A stretch of DNA of 64,000 nt from DTFZ01 sp964510055 (GTDB lineage: Bacteria > Bacillota > Clostridia > Christensenellales > SZUA-584): NCBI GenBank assembly GCA_964510055.1, contig CAZDZY010000001.1, positions 1 through 64,000 on the forward strand, written 5' to 3'. Each line of letters opens with the position of its first letter. Positions within the stretch are counted from its first letter, which is position 1. Below are positions 33,671-42,562 of the stretch, in pieces. The notes beneath the pieces are model-generated. The model worked only from the letters and a program-made list of their open reading frames with translations. It was not told the DNA's origin and searched no databases. A program made the translations under genes and the position numbers.

Positions 33671-35845
33671 TCATCCAATATATTCCCGGCAGGCCTTTAT
33701 CGCTTCCTCAAGGTCTTTTATGCTCGTATCGTCCCCAAGCACTTTATATCCCGGGCTTAATTGCCCGGAAGCGGCAAACAACCCCGCATTGCCAAACGCC
33801 GACGAAAATTTATTCAGTATGCCGTCCAGCTCAGCCGATACATCCCTGCGCTCATTCAGCGTGTCGGCCTTCGCCTCATATTCCCAGAACGATTCCGTGC
33901 CGCCCGCTTTAAGCGCGTCGATGCAGCGCTGCGCGTCGGCGCACAGCGCTTCGAGCGCCAAGGCGACTTCGCCCGTCAGCGGCGGCAGATATGTTATGCC
34001 GCCCGCGCTTATGGCGCCCTCGTCTTCGCACAGCGTTATTGGTTCGTCCGTATCCCTGCCGTAATAAAGTATCCCTGGTTTTCGGAATATATGGATGCCG
34101 CCCTGTGCCGGAGCTATGTTTTGTACGCCCTGCGCCAGCTGTTCCTGCGTATCCACCCGGAAAAGTACATTATCCGCCGTGATCGCGTACGGTATATCTT
34201 CTACGAGATAAAACTCCCGAACATCCTGCATCAGCAGTTCGCTCTCGCGGCTATCGATCGTAAACCTGTAAAGGCTTCCGCTTTTCGCGTCTTCGCTCTC
34301 GCGCTGCTGGTAATACATGTACTTTACAGATGTATCGAACGTGTTTTTGTATATATGTATCTCAGCAAACCCCGTATCGTTTACCTTTACGGGCTCACTC
34401 CACTGTCCGTTTTGTTTCTGCATAAAATATAGTACTCCATCCGATTCACACGCCACTATCGTCAGCCCCGGGTCGAACGCCAAATGAGCTGTATCCGTTT
34501 CCGATTCGTAAAGCTTGGTTTTTTCTTTTCCTGGCTGCTGCTCGAACAGTGTGATCTCTTCAGGCGCCCCTTGGTATAAACCAGTGCTGGATTCCCACAT
34601 TAAAAACCGCTTTTCGGCGTTGGGCGGCAGCTCAGTATATAGATTTCCAAAGAACGGAATGAAACGAGCGTACTTTGACAGCATCTGCTCCTTCTGCCCC
34701 GGCGCTTTGTAGTAAAGGCTGCCGTTTGACTCGACTAAAAAACTGCTGTCTCCGAAAACTGCCAACACAATGCAATCACCTGAAAAACGTTCGATACTTC
34801 CGCCGGGGTAAAATACATACAAAGGCGGAAGTGGCACTAAACCTCCGCCGAAATAAAGCATTTGCCCGTTGTCGCTGATATGCCCGTTACCGAACATGGC
34901 GCCGCTCAAAAGTGAGTTTTCCATGCGCGCTTCCACTTTTTTCGGCCCCCGCCCGCCGATCTTCACGTACAGCGTATAAACGCTCAGCGCGCTTATGTTT
35001 CTCGTCGTTTTGGCTACATAATATATATTAGCCGCATTAGGCGAAAATCCGATGTTATAGTCGAACGAATGCCCAAGGCTCGCGCCGTTGCAGTATTCTG
35101 AGCACACGCCGCCTGAAATGAATTCCGGCTCGCCTGTAAATTCCCACGAGTACAGATCTCCCGTATCCTGATCCCCGCAGACGTAAAGCACGCGGTTGCC
35201 GTTAGCGGAAAGCGCATACCATGAAACGCCCTGCGCTATAAACTTTGGTTCTTTCCATGACATATCGAGCGCGTACAGGCTGCCCGCCGATGCGCCGCCC
35301 GCGTATATCACGCGCTGCCCGTCGCCTGAAACCTTCGCGTCGCACACTCCCTGCGCAACCGGTTCCGGCTTGACAAGCCCGCCGGCGGCAACGCGCATAA
35401 GGTCGCCTTCGCCCGTTGCTTTATTATGATCCGCCGTATAGAACAGCCATCCTTTATCCGCACAGAACTCTCCGTTAATGACGTCGCGGCCATATCCGTC
35501 TTTTATGATCTTCGCGCCTTCAAGCAGAACCGTGCGGCCGCCGCCCGCCATATAAGCCGATCCGCCCTTAGTATAAAGCAGAGGTTCTATGGCGCTTATC
35601 CCGGCCAGCCCGCTGCCTGCGGCAGGCGCCGTGTCAGCGGCGCTTGTTTCTGCACTGCTGCTGCCTGCTGTAATCTCCCGTTCCGGGGCGCTTGTCTCTG
35701 CATCGCTGCTTATGGCAGGCGCCGGAACAAAAACCGGGGCAAACACCATAATCAATACCACTGTTGCCAGCAACACCGATAATCCCGCTGCCGCGATGAT
35801 GACGCGGCTTATACGCCTCGGTTTTTCATTCTTTATCTCTTCCAT
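33671..35845 (-). CDS. Membrane-anchored beta-propeller-like protein, 724 aa
   Basis: A single N-terminal helix (about 13-40) is followed by a Ser/Ala/Thr-rich linker to residue 85, then a long domain with repeated blade-like strands such as LLYTKGGSAYMAGG, KVSGDGQRVIYAGG, ALSANGNRVLYVCG and NGHISDNGQMLYFGG, as in TolB/WD-type propellers that read out environmental signals. The last 100 residues are helical. It is the third gene of a minus-strand group with the phosphoesterase and the three-repeat lipoprotein. The N-terminal anchor suggests the propeller sits outside the membrane. Function unknown. Confidence 0.75.
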   Translation of the reverse strand: MEEIKNEKPRRISRVIIAAAGLSVLLATVVLIMVFAPVFVPAPAISSDAETSAPEREITAGSSSAETSAADTAPAAGSGLAGISAIEPLLYTKGGSAYMAGGGRTVLLEGAKIIKDGYGRDVINGEFCADKGWLFYTADHNKATGEGDLMRVAAGGLVKPEPVAQGVCDAKVSGDGQRVIYAGGASAGSLYALDMSWKEPKFIAQGVSWYALSANGNRVLYVCGDQDTGDLYSWEFTGEPEFISGGVCSEYCNGASLGHSFDYNIGFSPNAANIYYVAKTTRNISALSVYTLYVKIGGRGPKKVEARMENSLLSGAMFGNGHISDNGQMLYFGGGLVPLPPLYVFYPGGSIERFSGDCIVLAVFGDSSFLVESNGSLYYKAPGQKEQMLSKYARFIPFFGNLYTELPPNAEKRFLMWESSTGLYQGAPEEITLFEQQPGKEKTKLYESETDTAHLAFDPGLTIVACESDGVLYFMQKQNGQWSEPVKVNDTGFAEIHIYKNTFDTSVKYMYYQQRESEDAKSGSLYRFTIDSRESELLMQDVREFYLVEDIPYAITADNVLFRVDTQEQLAQGVQNIAPAQGGIHIFRKPGILYYGRDTDEPITLCEDEGAISAGGITYLPPLTGEVALALEALCADAQRCIDALKAGGTESFWEYEAKADTLNERRDVSAELDGILNKFSSAFGNAGLFAASGQLSPGYKVLGDDTSIKDLEEAIKACREYIG

Positions 35846-35867
35846 GACCCCTCCTATAATAAAACGA

Positions 35868-36794
35868 TCAGCCCTTATCAGCTTTTCTAAGCGTTATCAC
35901 TACTATCTCCGGCGGCGCAAAGAATCGCACGTGCAAATCGATGACCCCTACGCCCCTTGTCACATACATGGGCATACCGTTCACACTGAAAAACCCGGCA
36001 GCGTAGCTATTTACAGCATATGTACGGGCAAGCGGGCCGAGGAGCGGCAGCGCTACCTGCCCGTAGTGCGTGTGCCCGGAAAGCTGCAGCGCGAACGGAA
36101 ACCTCGAGCAATCGTCTGCCTGCGCGGGCTCGTGCGCCAGCAGTATTGTAAAACACCCTTTTTGCGCAGGCCATGCTGCCCCGCCTGAACCTGCGTTCCC
36201 CTCATTTATCGCGAGATGCTCCGGCCAGGGTTTATTACCGGCTATGCAGAAACCCTCCGCTGCCTATACGAAGCGGTTCTCCAGAACAATGAAACCGCCC
36301 TTTGTCAGTATCTCAAAAGCCGTACCCTTAGCCTCAAGGTCGTGGTTGCCGTATACTGCGTATTTGCCGAACCGCGGCTTTATTTTCGCGAAGGCCGCGG
36401 CGACGCGGGCTGTATCCGGGCTGGTTTCCGGCGGCTCGTACTGCGTCAGGTCGCCTCCGAACAGCAGTATGTCCGGATTCAGAGCTTCTATATTAGCAGC
36501 GACGCGCTCCGCGTCCTCCGCGGAGAAACAGGAACCTGCGTGCAGGTCCGCGAAGAAAACGGCGCGCAGACCGTCAAGCCCTTCGGGGAGCCTCTCGTCT
36601 GCAATTTCAATTCTCGCAACCGTGAGCAGCGACGGCTCTATAGCGAAAGCCCATAAGATAACCGAAACACCCAGAATAATTAATATCAGTAAGTCCAATA
36701 ATATTCGTTTCAGCCATCTTCGGCAGCGGATCGTTATCTTGCTGTCTGAAAACAGGTTGTTATACTTATGGGCAACGTAATATATTCCGGGCAT
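35868..36794 (-). pseudogene. Membrane metallophosphoesterase interrupted by an in-frame TAG
   Basis: The frame starts at 36794 with a membrane helix (about 30-50), then DLHAGS, FGGDLTQ and YGNHDLE. It meets TAG at 36264-36266 (codon 177) and then continues without a frame change to TGA at 35868-35870. The continuation carries the remaining active-site motifs LLAHEPAQ and SGHTHYGQ and the C-terminal YVTRGVGVIDLHVRFF. All five metallophosphoesterase blocks are therefore present in one frame, split by a single amber codon (CAG or GAG would restore it). The family includes YkuE/YaeI-type phosphodiesterases. No start with a ribosome binding site is seen right after the TAG. Confidence 0.88.
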
Positions 36795-36801
36795 TATGAC
36801 T

Positions 36802-37899
36802 TCAGCCCTTCATCGTCACCTTAAGCATAATGGGCCCTGAGCCGTATGTCTCTATCTCCACTGTACAGGCGCTGCCCGAATATACGTCGCCGCCCTGCGC
36901 GGTAAAGCCGCTGCTCAAAAGGAGCTGCCGGTAATCATCCAAAGCGGCAGCGGTACATTCGATCACGATCTCCACCGTATCCTCACCGAGGCTCATTGAC
37001 GTATTTACCTTCCCGCCTGTAAACTCGGGCAAGCTGTCGGGCAGGTTTTCCGGCCATCCCTGATCGGGCATTGCCGGAGGCGTCGGGATGCCGGGTATTT
37101 CAGGCGCGCCGGTATTTTCCCCAGGCTTGTACTGTATTCCGACCGTGCCCGGCCCTAAGTTCAACAGCATTACGAGCAGATCCCCCTTCGTAAAGTTGGT
37201 GCTGATTATATTATAGTTCTGGTCGGTCATTGTCCTTCCTTCCGTGAATCCTTCCGTTTTCAGCTGCGCGCAGTAATCTGCAAACAGATCCGCGTTTTCC
37301 GATTCGCAGCTTATTTCCAGCCTTTCACCTATCGTCATAACGCTTGTTACTTTACTGTTTGCCGGCTGGCTTAATATGCCGCTGAGCTGCGCGGGCCACT
37401 CAACTTTGTTTTTGATCTCAGTACCTTCGGGAAAGCCTTTGGGGTCTATATCGTAAGTGCCCATATCCGCGCCGTATTCTATAAACATCTTGTAGCTGCC
37501 CTTCGTTATCCTTACCGCGTCATATTTGCCCTCGCGGATATACCGTTCGATATCCTCCTGCGGCGTTCCGGGCTGCTCATAGACCACGAACTCAAGCGAA
37601 AATCCTTTTTGATACAGCAGCGCAAGGTAATTTTCGAACTCGTCTTCGGGCATGTTGTTGAAGAATATGCGTATGGTGTTTTGGTCCGCCATTACGTCCG
37701 TTATATCCGCGGGTATCGGCGGTATGTCGTCCGGTATATAATCCGGCCAACCGGACGCCCCGTAGGAGAAATACTCCCCCTGCATCGAGAACCCCCCGGA
37801 TGTGACGGGGCTTTGAGGAAGCATTGGCTGCTGAGGAGCGGCTGAACAGCCGCACAGTATAAGCACAAATGCCAGAACTGATAATATCTTTTTGATCAT
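36802..37899 (-). CDS. Lipoprotein with three homologous repeats, 365 aa
   Basis: Lipobox LILCGC after a short signal sequence (start at 37899 behind GGAAAGG). The mature part is built of three repeats of about 100 residues, beginning WPDYIPDDIPPIP, WPAQLSGILSQPA and WPENLPDSLPEFT, each followed by a beta-strand pair and a helix containing a Y-G-F end (YLALLYQKGF, YCAQLKTEGF, YRQLLLSSGF). A proline-rich linker precedes the third repeat. I do not know the function. It starts the minus-strand group that continues with the phosphoesterase 8 nt later. Confidence 0.8.
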   Translation of the reverse strand: MIKKILSVLAFVLILCGCSAAPQQPMLPQSPVTSGGFSMQGEYFSYGASGWPDYIPDDIPPIPADITDVMADQNTIRIFFNNMPEDEFENYLALLYQKGFSLEFVVYEQPGTPQEDIERYIREGKYDAVRITKGSYKMFIEYGADMGTYDIDPKGFPEGTEIKNKVEWPAQLSGILSQPANSKVTSVMTIGERLEISCESENADLFADYCAQLKTEGFTEGRTMTDQNYNIISTNFTKGDLLVMLLNLGPGTVGIQYKPGENTGAPEIPGIPTPPAMPDQGWPENLPDSLPEFTGGKVNTSMSLGEDTVEIVIECTAAALDDYRQLLLSSGFTAQGGDVYSGSACTVEIETYGSGPIMLKVTMKG

Positions 37900-38103
37900 G
37901 AACATTTCCTTTCCCAACGCGCGCAAAGGCTAAGCCTTAAAGCGCATCTCAAATTTTGAATGATACCAGATAAAGGGTTATAAATATATGTATATATTAT
38001 TCGGAAAATGGAAATATTGCAACAGGATTGTATATTATTGCCCGTATCATAGAGTTGGCAGGCGATCTGGGATCTGTCTATGCTCACAAAGCATCTGCAA
38101 TAC

Positions 38104-38122
38104 AAAAAAGCCCGGTTGGGCT
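38104..38122 (-). terminator. Terminator of mgsA
   Basis: On the minus strand AAGCCC-AACC-GGGCTT followed by TTTTG, directly after the mgsA stop. Confidence 0.8.
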
Positions 38123-38133
38123 TCTTAAGTCTC

Positions 38134-38565
38134 TTATATCTTAAAATCCAGTATCACTCTCTCATAGTCCTTCTCCATCAGCTTCGAAGACATAATGAAG
38201 TCCGCCGACGCCCGGTTCATAGCCACGGGTATGTTGTAGAGCACGGCGATGCGCAGCAGCGCTTTTACGTCAGGGTCGTGCGGCTGCGACGTGAGCGGGT
38301 CCCAGAAGAATATAAGCACGTCTATCCCCAGCTCCGCTATAAGGGAGCCTATCTTCTGGTCGCCTCCGAGCGGGCCGCTGCGATACGCCTTTACCGGCAG
38401 CCCCGTACGCTCAGTTATAAACTTTGCCGTAGTGCCTGTGCCGCAAAGAAAATGCCCGCTGAGTACTTTCTTATTCTTTACCGCCCATTCCGCGAGCGCC
38501 TCTTTACGGTTGTCGTGAGCGACCAGTGCTATGCGTTTCTGCGCGTTGATAGTATGCGTCTCCAT
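38134..38565 (-). CDS. mgsA: Methylglyoxal synthase, 143 aa
   Basis: Converts dihydroxyacetone phosphate to methylglyoxal, a bypass that relieves sugar phosphate stress. The protein shows IALVAHDNRK, the phosphate-binding LCGTGTTAKFI, RSGPLGGDQKIG with the catalytic Asp, and IFFWDPLTSQPHDPDVKAL. The ATG at 38565 follows TGAGGGG and fits the family N-terminus better than the ATG 21 bp upstream. Single-gene unit with its own terminator. Confidence 0.96.
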   Translation of the reverse strand: METHTINAQKRIALVAHDNRKEALAEWAVKNKKVLSGHFLCGTGTTAKFITERTGLPVKAYRSGPLGGDQKIGSLIAELGIDVLIFFWDPLTSQPHDPDVKALLRIAVLYNIPVAMNRASADFIMSSKLMEKDYERVILDFKI

Positions 38566-38670
38566 AAATATACCCCTCAGAATCAAATGATATTATATAC
38601 TCAAATTATACGCTACATATGTATGTTTTAACAGTAGCGGAATCGCCAAATCTTTTCTTGCTCAGAGTTG

Positions 38671-39042
38671 TTATTCTTTCACTACGAAGCGGATGCCGCC
38701 TTTTGCGTTACTCCCCGTAACAGTGAAATGATATGTACCGGCCTCCTGTGCCTCGATTGAAAAACTGCACGAGGAAGCGTTATCTCCCCTGTATATACTT
38801 TCGCCATTTGCATCTGTTATGAGAATATCGACACGTCCGGATCTGTTCTCGATGTTGACGTCAATAACCATTCCCTGCTTAAGTTCCATCTCGTGCGTCA
38901 TTGTTCTATTCAGTACTGAGTAATCCAATATAAACTGTTTATCGTTTCCTGTTTTGCTGCCGTCAAAAACCTGTTCCTGGCAGCCTGCTAAAGCAGCAAT
39001 CAATAATGCGCTTATTATCAATATCAAAAAGTATCTCTTCAT
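38671..39042 (-). CDS. Small lipoprotein, 123 aa
   Basis: Signal sequence with lipobox LAGC near residue 20, then a compact beta-sandwich-like domain of about 95 residues (GMVIDVNIENRSGRVDILI, EAGTYHFTVTGSNAKGG). It resembles bacterial pre-peptidase or CARDB-like domains. Function unknown. It follows murF on the same strand and may be on its transcript. Confidence 0.75.
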   Translation of the reverse strand: MKRYFLILIISALLIAALAGCQEQVFDGSKTGNDKQFILDYSVLNRTMTHEMELKQGMVIDVNIENRSGRVDILITDANGESIYRGDNASSCSFSIEAQEAGTYHFTVTGSNAKGGIRFVVKE

Positions 39043-39076
39043 TTTCTATCCTCACTGTTACGTCAGACACATTCCG

Positions 39077-40435
39077 TTACTTGTTCTCCTTGAGCCATTC
39101 TGCCACTGTCTCGAGGTGCATGCCGTGCGATGCCTTGACGAGCACTGTATCGCCTTTCTGTATCAGCTTTGGCAGCGCCTCTATAAGCGCCTCCCTGTTC
39201 TCAAAGTGCAGCGCGTTCGCGCCCTGCTCTTGTGCGGCCTCATATATATTCTTCGAAAGCTTCCCTACGCCGATGATTACGTCTATCCCCTCTTTCGCCG
39301 CGTGACATCCTACGCACTTGTGATATTCAGCCTCGTTTTCGCCGAGTTCGAACATGTCCCCCAGTATGCAGACTTTTCTGCCTTTAGCTTTCGCCGCTAT
39401 GCTGATAGAAGCAGCCATAGATGTAGGGTTGGCGTTATACGCGTCGCTGATTATCGTTATTTTCCCGGCCTCGATAATATGCATGCGGCCCGATGATGGC
39501 TCAAAACCGCTTATACCGCGTTGTATATGTTCTTCGCCGACGCCGAGTATTTCACCGACAGCGAGAGCCGCGAGGGCGTTCATCACCATATGCGCCCCGG
39601 GAGAAGGAACATGCAGCTTAGTCTCTTTGCCTTCATGGCAGGCAGTGAAGCTAACCCCGTCGAGCCCCATGTCAACGACGTCTTTAGCCCTTACTCTGTT
39701 GCCTTCGCCGAATCCGTACGTTACTGCGTCCGGGAAGCGCGCAACGAGCGTAGCGAGCAGCGGGTCGTCCCCGTTTATCACCACATGGCCATCCGGCTCC
39801 ATAAATTCAAGCATCTCGGATTTCGCTTTCAATATGCCTTCCTTCGAGCCTAAAAACTCGAGGTGCGCCTCCCCTATGTTGGTCAAAACGCAAACTTTCG
39901 GGCGCGCTATCCTCGCAAGATTCGCTATCTCTCCGAAATGGTTCATACCCATCTCTATGACCGCCGCCTCGTGGCTGTGATCCAGTTTCATTAACGTTAT
40001 GGGCACGCCCGTCTGGTTGTTGAGGTTACCTTCGTTTTTCAGCACGCTGTATTTCTGCTCGAGCACGCCGGCTATAAGTTCTTTCGTAGTAGTCTTGCCG
40101 ACGCTGCCCGTAATTCCTACAACGGGTATGCCGAACAGCGAGCGGTAAAACTCCGCTATGTCCTGAAACTTACGGAGCGTTGAGTTTACAAGTATATACG
40201 GCTCCTCTTCCAGCGGCTTTTCCGTAAGGCAGCACAGCGCTCCAAGTTCCCTCGCCTTATCGATAAAATCGTGCCCGTCGTGATTTTCTCCTTTGATGGG
40301 TACGAACATGAAGCCGGGCTGAACGGCGCGGCTGTCTATCGTAACGCCCGTTATTCTCTGCCCGAGCAGTTTTTCGTCTCCCGCGAATGCACCTTTACAG
40401 GCGCTAAGCGCCTGCCTCAGCGTAAATGGAACCAT
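39077..40435 (-). CDS. murF: UDP-MurNAc-tripeptide-D-Ala-D-Ala ligase MurF, 452 aa
   Basis: Adds D-Ala-D-Ala to the UDP-MurNAc tripeptide in cytoplasmic peptidoglycan synthesis. The ATP site GITGSVGKTTTKE lies near residue 113, with NEGNLNNQTGVPITL and EMGMNHFGEI downstream, and the C-terminal SDAYNANPTSM. It directly follows ddl on the minus strand, which makes its substrate, so the two form a natural pair. Separated from ddl by 84 bp with a hairpin. Confidence 0.96.
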   Translation of the reverse strand: MVPFTLRQALSACKGAFAGDEKLLGQRITGVTIDSRAVQPGFMFVPIKGENHDGHDFIDKARELGALCCLTEKPLEEEPYILVNSTLRKFQDIAEFYRSLFGIPVVGITGSVGKTTTKELIAGVLEQKYSVLKNEGNLNNQTGVPITLMKLDHSHEAAVIEMGMNHFGEIANLARIARPKVCVLTNIGEAHLEFLGSKEGILKAKSEMLEFMEPDGHVVINGDDPLLATLVARFPDAVTYGFGEGNRVRAKDVVDMGLDGVSFTACHEGKETKLHVPSPGAHMVMNALAALAVGEILGVGEEHIQRGISGFEPSSGRMHIIEAGKITIISDAYNANPTSMAASISIAAKAKGRKVCILGDMFELGENEAEYHKCVGCHAAKEGIDVIIGVGKLSKNIYEAAQEQGANALHFENREALIEALPKLIQKGDTVLVKASHGMHLETVAEWLKENK

Positions 40436-40468
40436 GTTATTTCCCCTAAATCGATTCTATTATTATTG

Positions 40469-40487
40469 GGGCGGCTATTAGCCGCCC
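40469..40487 (-). other. Intercistronic hairpin between ddl and murF
   Basis: GGGCGGC-TATTA-GCCGCCC, a strong stem with no T-run on the minus strand; more likely an mRNA stability element than a terminator. Confidence 0.5.
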
Positions 40488-40519
40488 TCTGTTTACATCA
40501 TGCTTCGTTTGTTACCCGG

Positions 40520-41557
40520 TTACTTTCTTATTTCCAGCGATAGCTTTATTATCTCTTCGCACAGCTGCTCATACGATATCCCCACGGCCTTCGCTTCCTG
40601 CGGTATAAGGCTCGTCGGCGTCATGCCGGGCAGCGTATTCGCCTCGAGGCAGTATATGCCGCCGTCTTTCCCCAGTATAAAATCGACGCGCGAATACACA
40701 CAGAGGCCGAGTGTCTTATGCACTTTCAGCGCGATCTCCTGGATCTTCTTTGTGTTCTCTTCATCGAGCTCAGCCGGGCAGACCTCTTTCGTTATGCCGG
40801 CCTGATATTTATGTTCGTAGTCATAAAACCCTTCGTTCGGTATTATCTCTACGAGCGGCAAAGCCCTTTCGCCGAGTATGCCGCACGTGAATTCCCTTCC
40901 CTCAATGAACTGCTCGACGAGCACCTCACCTTCATAGCGCAGCGCCTCTTGTGCCGCAGATTTAAGCTCGGCCAGCGTCGCGGCCCTGGTTATGCCTATG
41001 CTCGAGCCCCCCGCGTTCGGCTTTACTATGCACGGCAGCGGGAATTTCGCTATGTCTTCCATATCGGCTTTCGTATATAATCTGCCTTTCGGATTGCATA
41101 TCCCGACGTGGTCGAATAATTGTTTTGTGACGTTCTTGTTCATCGCAAGCGCGCTGCCCAAATACCCTGAGCCGGTGTATTTTATGCCCATTACGTCGAA
41201 TATGGCCTGAAGCTTCCCGTTCTCGCCTATATCCCCGTGCAGCCCCATAAAAACAATGTCCGCCGCCTTGCATAGAGGCAGTACGTTTTTGCCTATATCG
41301 CCGTAGCCGCTGTCGGGGCGCATCGCCTTTATCTTATCTATATCGGGCGCCAGCAAGGGTACTTTATATGGCTCCATCTGCCCCGATACGTTAAACGTTT
41401 CAAGAATATCCCCGGGGACCTCTTCCGCCCCAAAAAATAAGTCGACCAATATGGCTTTATGCCCCGCGCGCCTGAGCGCGTTGCAAATAAGCGTTCCGGA
41501 CGTAAGCGAAACGTCCCTCTCGCTGGAAAGGCCCCCTGCCAAAACAACAATATTCAT
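40520..41557 (-). CDS. ddl: D-alanine-D-alanine ligase, 345 aa
   Basis: ATP-grasp enzyme making D-Ala-D-Ala. It opens VVLAGGLSSERDVSLTSG (first substrate loop), has the ATP-site KPNAGGSSIGI and ends with the second D-Ala pocket LEANTLPGMTPTSLIPQEA. The conserved SxGIS-type C-terminal segment AVGISYEQL is a Tyr/Ser wall region. GAGGTTGG precedes the ATG. Substrate identity (D-Ala against D-Lac or D-Ser) was not determined from the sequence alone. Confidence 0.94.
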   Translation of the reverse strand: MNIVVLAGGLSSERDVSLTSGTLICNALRRAGHKAILVDLFFGAEEVPGDILETFNVSGQMEPYKVPLLAPDIDKIKAMRPDSGYGDIGKNVLPLCKAADIVFMGLHGDIGENGKLQAIFDVMGIKYTGSGYLGSALAMNKNVTKQLFDHVGICNPKGRLYTKADMEDIAKFPLPCIVKPNAGGSSIGITRAATLAELKSAAQEALRYEGEVLVEQFIEGREFTCGILGERALPLVEIIPNEGFYDYEHKYQAGITKEVCPAELDEENTKKIQEIALKVHKTLGLCVYSRVDFILGKDGGIYCLEANTLPGMTPTSLIPQEAKAVGISYEQLCEEIIKLSLEIRK

Positions 41558-41725
41558 TTACCAACCTCTTTTCTCACCCAAAAAACAAACTGTGATCAAT
41601 GCTTGCCTTTTCCACCAAAAAGGAATAATTAAACTTATTTATTATAACACATTTTATTCACAGGCGTAAAAGTTTTGTTATTAATAATATATAGTTATTT
41701 AATCTTTTCCCCGTAGAGCGTCATA

Positions 41726-41810
41726 TTGCATCAATACCGTTCGTGTGTTAGAATACATACAAGATAGACACAATCGTCTATTCCTCTGTATAATAAACAA
41801 TATCGTCTAT
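41726..41810 (+). promoter_or_regulatory. satD promoter with inverted repeat at the start point
   Basis: TTGCAT (41726-41731) and TAGAAT (41749-41754) are 17 bp apart. A perfect inverted repeat ATAGAC-N6-GTCTAT (41764-41781) lies at the expected start of transcription, and the arm ATCGTCTAT recurs directly at 41802-41810. The rest of 41558-41904 contains a long, possibly structured leader (CAGG/CCTG and CGC/GCG pairs near 41813-41853). Confidence 0.6.
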
Positions 41811-41904
41811 CATCAGGCTCAATAAAAACGCTTATAAAGCGGAACCTGAAAAGCATCTTGTATTATCAGTATGATTTCCATATAATGTGTATGAGGTATT
41901 GATC

Positions 41905-42552
41905 ATGCTATACTGTGCGGTGATCGGCGATATCGTCGATTCCAGAAATCTGCCTGACCGGAGCGCCGCTCAGGACAGGTTAAAAAGCGTACTCGCAGCA
42001 ATCAACGGCAGATACAAGGAATATATAGCCTCATCGTTCACTATTACGCTGGGCGACGAGTTCCAGGGGCTTTTATCCAATGCGGTCCATGCGTTTGATA
42101 TCGCGGAATACATACAGCGCAAAATGCACCCCGTAAGATTTCGTTTCGGCATCGGCTATGACGAGTTGTTTACCGGCGTCGACCGTAATGTTTCCATAGG
42201 AGCCGACGGCCCCGCGTATTACAGGGCGCGGGACATGATAAACAGTATCAAATCGAAAGAGAACAGCTTGCTTTCTTACCACCCCGAGATACTCTTCGAG
42301 TCGAAAAACTGCGACGACGGGCTTATCAATGCTGTTGCCGTACTATACAGGCAGCTGGAGAAAAGCTGGACGGACAAGCAGAGAAGATATATCGATCTTT
42401 TCCTTGACAATATAGAGAGCCAATACGCTATCGCAAAGCATTTTAACGTAAAGCAGCCGAGCGTCAACAAGGCGTTCGAGCGCGCGGGGCTTTATAAATA
42501 TCTGTTTGCGCTCGAACAATTAAGAGATTACTTTATAAAAAATAATTTTTAA
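41905..42552 (+). CDS. satD: SatD-family protein, 215 aa
   Basis: Starts with YCAVIGDIVDSRNLPDR and contains TITLGDEFQGLL and FRFGIGYDELFTGVD, the hallmark of the SatD family, with a C-terminal helix-turn-helix (AIAKHFNVKQPSVNKAFERA). satD was named from an acid-tolerance locus in Streptococcus mutans; the biochemical role is unknown. The DNA-binding tail plus the inverted repeat in its own promoter suggest it is an autoregulator. It is followed 10 bp later by a DUF3307 membrane protein, a frequent partner. I use the ATG at 41905 because GAGG sits 8 bp upstream. Confidence 0.9.
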   Translation: MLYCAVIGDIVDSRNLPDRSAAQDRLKSVLAAINGRYKEYIASSFTITLGDEFQGLLSNAVHAFDIAEYIQRKMHPVRFRFGIGYDELFTGVDRNVSIGADGPAYYRARDMINSIKSKENSLLSYHPEILFESKNCDDGLINAVAVLYRQLEKSWTDKQRRYIDLFLDNIESQYAIAKHFNVKQPSVNKAFERAGLYKYLFALEQLRDYFIKNNF

Positions 42553-42562
42553 AAGAGGTCTT

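Noticed and set aside
35589..36780. Several plus-strand ORFs over the phosphoesterase and propeller genes
   Set aside because: They are antisense shadows; the minus strand carries recognisable motifs and ribosome binding sites.
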